33,382 nt of DNA from Verrucomicrobiota bacterium (GTDB lineage: Bacteria; Verrucomicrobiota; Verrucomicrobiia; Chthoniobacterales; Terrimicrobiaceae). The notes beneath the pieces were generated by a model. It was not told the DNA's origin and did not search any database. It saw only the letters and a list, made by a program, of their open reading frames with translations. The first letter of the stretch is position 1. Every line of letters begins with the position of its first letter. The stretch lies in contig JAPLTG010000018.1 of NCBI GenBank assembly GCA_026398255.1, forward strand, positions 1 to 33,382, read 5' to 3'. The translations under genes and the position numbers were made by a program. Of this stretch, positions 30,059 through 33,382 are shown in pieces.

Positions 30059-30312
30059 AAGCCACGCTGGAGTTCACCCTGCCCGACGAACGAACCGAAC
30101 ACATCTGCGCCGTAAAAGGCATGGACACCGTTTTAATACTGGATGACCTCCTTAACGAAATCCGCTCATTCCTTAAACATGGCGCCGGAGAGTTCCGCGA
30201 GTGGCGAGACGATGAAGGCGTCACGCAAAAAGGGTGCGATCACACCCTCGAAAAAGTCCGCTCCTACATTTGGGAACTAAGAAAAGACAACGAAATCCCC
30301 GACCTGCCATGA
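30055..30312 (+). CDS. Small hypothetical protein
   Basis: The product has 85 residues, starting MKATLEFTLPDERTEHICAV. The pattern of a short strand, 'MDTVLILDDLLNEIRSFLKHG' helix and 'EKVRSYIWELRKDNEIPDLP' end is widespread in small phage proteins of unknown role. It overlaps both neighbours by four bases, so it is part of the same late transcript as the endolysin gene. Confidence 0.62.
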   Translation: MKATLEFTLPDERTEHICAVKGMDTVLILDDLLNEIRSFLKHGAGEFREWRDDEGVTQKGCDHTLEKVRSYIWELRKDNEIPDLP

Positions 30313-31043
30313 CACCAATCAAGAAATGGAAAAAATGGATGGCTGTCGGGTGCTCGCATGGAGACCAAATCGACCCAGAAGCACGAAAGGCCGTGCTGAC
30401 ATTCAAGGAACGATGGAAGCCCGACACCACATTCCACCTCGGCGATTTTCTCGACCTCGCAGCCTTTCGCTCCGGTGCCGTCAGCGATCCGAACTCAAGC
30501 GACCGAGCTGCCAGTGTGAGCGATGACCTCAGCGCAGGAATTGATTTCCTGCACGAACTCCGGCCACAGCACATCCTTTTCGGCAACCACGAAGCCCGAC
30601 TCTACAAGCTCGCCGCCTCGCCAAATGCGCTTGCAGCACACGCCTCCACGCTCACCATACAAGCCATCGAGGAGACCGCCAAGAAACTCAAGGCGCGCCT
30701 CTACCCATACCACATCCGCAGCTACGCCGAACTCGGAGGAACGAAATTCCTTCATGGCTACATGTTCAATGTCCAAGCCATCCGCGACCACGCCGAGGCT
30801 TTTGGGAGCGATATCGTGATGGCGCATTTGCACCGAGTCGGCAGCGAACGCGCCCGCACCCTCGATGGGTCAACAGGCCACTGCACCGGCATGCTCGCCC
30901 GATTCGACATGGAATACGCCAGCACCCGCCGCGCAACCCTTGCATGGTCCCAAGGCTTCGCCTACGGCCACTACTGCGACACCGCTCTCACCGTGAATCT
31001 ATGCGAAAGAAAATCCGGCCACCCGTGGCTGCTCCCGCTATAA
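30309..31043 (+). CDS. Calcineurin-like metallophosphoesterase
   Basis: The product has 244 residues. Motifs are in the usual order: 'AVGCSHGD' (12-19, S16-H17), 'HLGDFLDL' (43-50, D46), 'LFGNHEAR' (90-97, N93-H94), 'FLHGYM' (147-152, H149) and 'MAHLHR' (171-176, H173 and H175). These bind two metal ions. In most relatives the first motif is D-x-H, and here the Asp place is Cys15, which is odd. It may act on nucleic acid ends or nucleotides. Its role in the phage is unclear. It overlaps the gene before it by four bases. Confidence 0.8.
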   Translation: MTPIKKWKKWMAVGCSHGDQIDPEARKAVLTFKERWKPDTTFHLGDFLDLAAFRSGAVSDPNSSDRAASVSDDLSAGIDFLHELRPQHILFGNHEARLYKLAASPNALAAHASTLTIQAIEETAKKLKARLYPYHIRSYAELGGTKFLHGYMFNVQAIRDHAEAFGSDIVMAHLHRVGSERARTLDGSTGHCTGMLARFDMEYASTRRATLAWSQGFAYGHYCDTALTVNLCERKSGHPWLLPL

Positions 31044-31276
31044 CAAAAGCCTGGAGCGCCTTCTTTGAGGAGGTCGCAGTCTGCGACCCCATCGAACTCA
31101 AAAAGGAAGGCTGGATGACCAACGCCGAAATTTCGGCGAAGTCGAAACTTAAAGGCGAAGCGGGAAGGCAGCTCGCAGACATCGCCGTCCGCCGTGGCGT
31201 CCTTGAAAAGAAAGTCGCCAAAATTCTAATCAACGGAAGGCGGTTCAATGTGAACTTTTACCGGCCTGTAGGATAG
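31001..31276 (+). CDS. Small hypothetical protein, possible winged-helix
   Basis: The product has 91 residues from the ATG at 31001, overlapping the end of the phosphoesterase gene by 43 bases. It begins MRKKIRPPVAAPAITKAWSA. The rest ('DPIELKKEGWMTNAEISAKSKLKGEAGRQLADIAVRRGVLEKKVAKILINGRRFNVNFYRPV') has a winged-helix feel, with a helix-turn-helix-like 'TNAEISAKSKLKGEAGRQLADIAVRRGVL' and a wing 'INGRRFNVNFYRP'. Possible regulator or replication aid. It is the last gene before the attachment site. Confidence 0.58.
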   Translation: MRKKIRPPVAAPAITKAWSAFFEEVAVCDPIELKKEGWMTNAEISAKSKLKGEAGRQLADIAVRRGVLEKKVAKILINGRRFNVNFYRPVG

Positions 31277-31281
31277 AAACA

Positions 31282-31301
31282 GGGCAACAGCGGGCAACAG
31301 C
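31282..31301 (+). repeat. Left integrase arm-type repeats
   Basis: Two tandem copies of GGGCAACAGC. The same GGGCAACA core occurs twice at 31502-31520 on the other side of the attachment core. This is the layout of arm-type integrase sites flanking a core. Confidence 0.55.
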
Positions 31302-31333
31302 GTTGCAAGTAGCTGATAATCAAAAGCTGTAAA

Positions 31334-31387
31334 GCGACTCAAAATCGCGTTTCGAAAGAAGTGTGGGTTCGAGACCCTCCGCCGGTA
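31334..31387 (+). other. Probable attP core: 3' half of tRNA-Leu(CAA)
   Basis: From the anticodon stem on, the sequence follows a tRNA-Leu: stem GCGA, loop CTCAAAA (anticodon CAA), stem TCGC, a variable-arm-like stretch, T-loop TTCGAGA between GTGGG and CCCTC (one T-T mismatch), and a 3' acceptor strand CGCCGGT plus A. No 5' half is present upstream. Phages often carry such 3' halves so that integration rebuilds the host tRNA. A terminator follows. Confidence 0.6.
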
Positions 31388-31399
31388 ATTTCTTCACCG

Positions 31400-31442
31400 A
31401 AAGCCCGCAGAGGTGCATAAACAAAGCCACTGCGGGCTTTTT
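31400..31442 (+). terminator. Rho-independent terminator after the tRNA fragment
   Basis: AAAGCCCGCAG (31400-31410) pairs perfectly with CTGCGGGCTTT (31430-31440) around a 19-nt loop, followed by more Ts. In a rebuilt tRNA-Leu locus it would end the tRNA transcript. Here it also ends late transcripts before the integrase gene. Confidence 0.78.
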
Positions 31443-31501
31443 CGTTTCTGATTTGTTTCGACTCGTTTTGACCGCTTGTGACATTAAAAGGTTGATTTCG
31501 C

Positions 31502-31520
31502 GGGCAACACGGGCAACAGA
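31502..31520 (+). repeat. Right integrase arm-type repeats
   Basis: GGGCAACA occurs at 31502 and 31511, with a further TGGCAACAC at 31532 inside the start of the integrase gene. Together with the left pair they bracket the tRNA-like core. Confidence 0.5.
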
Positions 31521-31530
31521 TGAAATTGCA

Positions 31531-32565
31531 ATGGCAACACGACTTTTGTCCGAGGGAACGCGATTCTTTGTTTCCTTCTACCCGGCGCGGCCCTCTACGC
31601 CGTGGAAAATGGAAATTCCTGCGGCGGTAGCGGGGACTAGAATTCGCCGTTTTTTTTCTGACGAGGCGCAGGCAACCATCGAGGGCGGCAGGTTGGTGAA
31701 GCAGCTCAAAGAGCAGGGGACGGATTCGCTGAAGGAGCCGACGGGCGTGTCGGTGGCTCGGGCGGTGGCGATGTTTAACGGGCAGTTTTCGGACTACTCG
31801 AAATCGCATCGGGAGAAAGTGGAAAAGGTGACGCGGTGGATTGCGGAGGGATTCAGCGGGCCGCTCAAGGGCGTGACGCCGGTGCGGTGCCTGGAGTGGT
31901 TCAAGACGATCAAGGGGTGCTCGACTTCGCGGGCGACGATCTACCGCTACGCTCGGATGTTTTTTAATTGGTGCGTGAAAATTGACCTTCTCGACAAGTC
32001 GCCGTGGCGGGCGGTGGTTTGCCCTGACTCGACGCCGAAAAGAAACATCCTGACTCCCGAGGAAATGGTGACGCTTTTATCAGACGAGGCGATGAGCGAC
32101 ACGCTGCGGGCTTCGATTTTGCTGGGTGGCTTCGCGGGCTTGCGGACGGTGGAGATTTTGCGGCTTCGGTGGGAGGATGTGGAGAGGGGACAAATTTATA
32201 TCGGGCCGGAAGTGGCGAAGCAGAAAAAGAAAGGGAACCGCGAGCGTCTTGTCGACATGACGGAGCCGTTGAAAAAACGCATGAAACTTTTCAACGGAAA
32301 GCGCGGGCCTCTGGTGGCCGGCACGGAGGCGGAATTTTACAAGGAGCGGCGCGCGCTCGTGAAGCGGCTCCGGCGGGAGGGCGCGGTGGCTTGGAAGACA
32401 TTTCCAGAAAACTCGCTCCGGCATTCTTTCGCCACCTACCACCTCGGCAAGTCCAACGACCCCGGCCGCACGGCTTACCAGATGGGCACAAGCATTCAGC
32501 TAGTCATCTCGACCTACGCCGTGCCTGCGCGCAGGGCGGATTGGCGGAGTTGGTGGAAGATTTAA
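31531..32565 (+). CDS. int: Tyrosine integrase
   Basis: The product has 344 residues from ATG 31531. An open frame continues upstream but crosses the tRNA piece and terminator. Residues 70-160 form the SAM-like core-binding domain. The catalytic domain shows 'FAGLRTVEILRLRWEDV' (R205), a basic beta part ('KKKGNRERLVDM'), 'NSLRHSFATYHL' (R297) and 'STYAVP' with the nucleophile Y329. The usual first His of box II is Asn294, and the second His/Trp place is Thr320. It would join attP to the host attB, and its gene lies next to attP as expected. The gene is convergent with the one at 32568. Confidence 0.9.
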   Translation: MATRLLSEGTRFFVSFYPARPSTPWKMEIPAAVAGTRIRRFFSDEAQATIEGGRLVKQLKEQGTDSLKEPTGVSVARAVAMFNGQFSDYSKSHREKVEKVTRWIAEGFSGPLKGVTPVRCLEWFKTIKGCSTSRATIYRYARMFFNWCVKIDLLDKSPWRAVVCPDSTPKRNILTPEEMVTLLSDEAMSDTLRASILLGGFAGLRTVEILRLRWEDVERGQIYIGPEVAKQKKKGNRERLVDMTEPLKKRMKLFNGKRGPLVAGTEAEFYKERRALVKRLRREGAVAWKTFPENSLRHSFATYHLGKSNDPGRTAYQMGTSIQLVISTYAVPARRADWRSWWKI

Positions 32566-32567
32566 AG

Positions 32568-32933
32568 TCAGGTCGTGGATCTCCGCCGACCACCCTTTGG
32601 GTAACGGATTGTCGGGCGAGTTAAGGGTCCACCATCGGAAGTTTCGGGCGTGACGACGACACTCGTGGCAGAGTCCTGGGGCGCTGTATTTCCCGGCGTT
32701 TCGGCAACTAGGCTGAGGTTGATGCTCTCACTAAACGGAAGATACTTGGCCGCGTAGTGTAAATCCCAAGCTAGGCGGATGCACTTTCTAATGGCTTGAG
32801 CTTGGGCCATGTCGGTGCGCTCGGCTTCATATTCATACTGCCGAATCTTGCTCAAAATATCGCGGCATTCGGCGTCGAGTGACACGCCGGGCTTTGTGGC
32901 TTTTTCTGACTCTGGCTTTTTTTTGCGGCCCAT
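32568..32933 (-). CDS. Ribbon-helix-helix-like regulator, candidate repressor
   Basis: The product has 121 residues from the ATG at 32933, reading leftwards. It starts MGRKKKPESEKATKPGVSLD. 'GVSLDAECRDILSKIRQYEYEAERTDMAQAQAIRKCIRLAWDLHYA' fits a strand followed by two helices, as in Arc-like ribbon-helix-helix proteins. The C-terminal 45 residues are Ser/Thr/Pro-rich and probably flexible. It is the only gene on this strand and is divergent from the regulator at 33117, with GTGCAC operators between, so it may keep the lysogenic state. Upstream in-frame ATGs would run across the operators. Confidence 0.62.
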   Translation of the reverse strand: MGRKKKPESEKATKPGVSLDAECRDILSKIRQYEYEAERTDMAQAQAIRKCIRLAWDLHYAAKYLPFSESINLSLVAETPGNTAPQDSATSVVVTPETSDGGPLTRPTIRYPKGGRRRSTT

Positions 32934-32953
32934 ATTTTGAAATAAAAAGCAAA

Positions 32954-33114
32954 GGTGCACCACTTGCAACCGATCTTTTTTTCGGTGCACCAAAAAAATA
33001 TTTTCGCCCGCAAACCTAGTCCCCATGCGGATGTCAATAAAAATCTTCGTATGGGGTAAACACCCCATTGACTTTTTTTATTGATAAAAGTGCACCGAAA
33101 TAAAAAAGTGCACC
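32954..33114. promoter_or_regulatory. Divergent control region with four GTGCAC operators
   Basis: GGTGCACC occurs at 32954-32961 and 32984-32991 (30 bp apart). AGTGCACC occurs at 33089-33096 and 33107-33114 (18 bp apart). Between them lie GTCAAT...ATTGAC (33033-33038, 33067-33072) and ATGGGGT-AAAC-ACCCCAT (33051-33068). The left pair lies before the leftward gene, the right pair before the rightward gene. This is a layout for divergent autoregulation. No canonical -35/-10 pair is clear. Confidence 0.6.
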
Positions 33115-33116
33115 GC

Positions 33117-33278
33117 ATGACAGCGACGAGCAGAAAACAAGGGGCCTGTTTCCCAGCAGAACTCTGGGAAGCAATCAAAAGGCAAGCGGAGGCCGAAAAC
33201 ATCACGCCAAGCAAAGTGATCGTTCAAGCGGTCCGCGAAATGGTGGAACGCAAGAGCAAGCGGAGGGCGCGGAAATGA
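33117..33278 (+). CDS. Ribbon-helix-helix (CopG/Arc-like) regulator
   Basis: The product has 53 residues, starting MTATSRKQGACFPAELWEAI. The 'GACFPAELWEAIKRQAEAENITPSKVIVQAVREMVER' stretch has the typical pattern of a short strand, helix, turn 'ITPSKVI' and helix. The C-terminus is very basic. It would bind as a dimer of dimers to palindromes such as GTGCAC just upstream (33089-33114). It overlaps the following gene by four bases at GGAGGGCGCGGAAATGA. It may be the early-side regulator of the switch. Confidence 0.72.
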   Translation: MTATSRKQGACFPAELWEAIKRQAEAENITPSKVIVQAVREMVERKSKRRARK

Positions 33279-33382
33279 TCTTTTCGCAGGAGTTCATGTC
33301 TATCGAAGAAGCCTGCCAAGAGTGCGGGCTGACCAAGCGCGGTCTCTACCCGCACATTCGGCAAGGGGAGTTTTTGGCGACG
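33275..33382 (+). CDS. N-terminal fragment of an excisionase-like HTH protein (3' end missing)
   Basis: The 36 residues visible read MIFSQEFMSIEEACQECGLT and KRGLYPHIRQGEFLAT. 'SIEEACQECGLTKRGLYPHIRQGEFL' is the helix-turn-helix and turn of Xis or MerR-like proteins ('s..EaA..lgvs...ly..i..G.l'). The gene runs off the window. The fragment at 2-157 looks like the wing and C-terminus that should follow. The start overlaps the previous stop, with SD GGAGGG upstream. Confidence 0.6.
   Translation, partial: MIFSQEFMSIEEACQECGLTKRGLYPHIRQGEFLAT

Noticed and set aside
31259-31387. Complete tRNA-Leu gene
   Set aside because: No 5' acceptor strand or D-arm lies at the proper distance before the anticodon stem; only the 3' half is present.
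31363-31530. Upstream extension of the integrase frame
   Set aside because: It would run through the tRNA fragment and a terminator; the ATG at 31531 starts just before recognisable integrase sequence.
1-33382. CRISPR array, insertion sequence or diversity-generating retroelement
   Set aside because: No regularly spaced repeats with spacers, no transposase and no reverse transcriptase were seen; repeats in fibre genes are protein modules.

Overview
The window reads as a nearly complete temperate, long-tailed (siphovirus-type) phage genome of the lambda kind. It has a GpA-type terminase, a lambda-type portal, a ClpP-like head protease, a tail-assembly pair joined by a -1 frameshift, and a tyrosine integrase beside an attachment site. 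All genes but one are on the + strand, and most overlap by ATGA or a few bases. The DNA is GC-rich, with several AT-richer patches that look like later acquisitions. No host gene is present, so the host is uncertain. Verrucomicrobiota is a weak guess from overall gene style.

Layout. 1-5459: early region with a winged-helix replication initiator, DnaB-type helicase, RuvC-like resolvase, a string of small unknown genes, an orphan lipoprotein and a helix-turn-helix protein. 5513-6451: HNH endonuclease. 6553-8845: terminase. 8846-9311: the only long gap, non-coding. 9312-14500: portal, protease, capsid and connectors. 14550-20727: tail tube, assembly chaperones, tape measure and distal tail genes. 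20724-21527: a sulfotransferase-like gene with a zinc ribbon. 21555-28508: eight fibre or baseplate-type genes. 28505-29816: lysis cassette (coiled-coil membrane protein, holin, lipoprotein, amidase). 29819-31276: small genes and a metallophosphoesterase. 31277-31530: attachment site built on a tRNA-Leu 3' half, followed by the integrase. 32568-33382: divergent ribbon-helix-helix regulators around GTGCAC operators, then the start of a helix-turn-helix gene. The gene fragments at the two window ends look like halves of one excisionase-like gene, so the DNA may be a circular map opened inside that gene.

The least explained feature is an octamer, TTTGACAC, found at eight gene junctions on the + strand. 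Four copies lie exactly 12 nt before a GTG start and one 19 nt before an ATG, with hairpins that reach or cover the start codon. Three others begin long, almost G-free leaders, two of them before the major capsid and probable tail-tube genes. A second candidate is a set of helically phased GTCACGG/GTTACGG repeats inside the replication gene, which resembles an origin embedded in an initiator gene as in lambda O.
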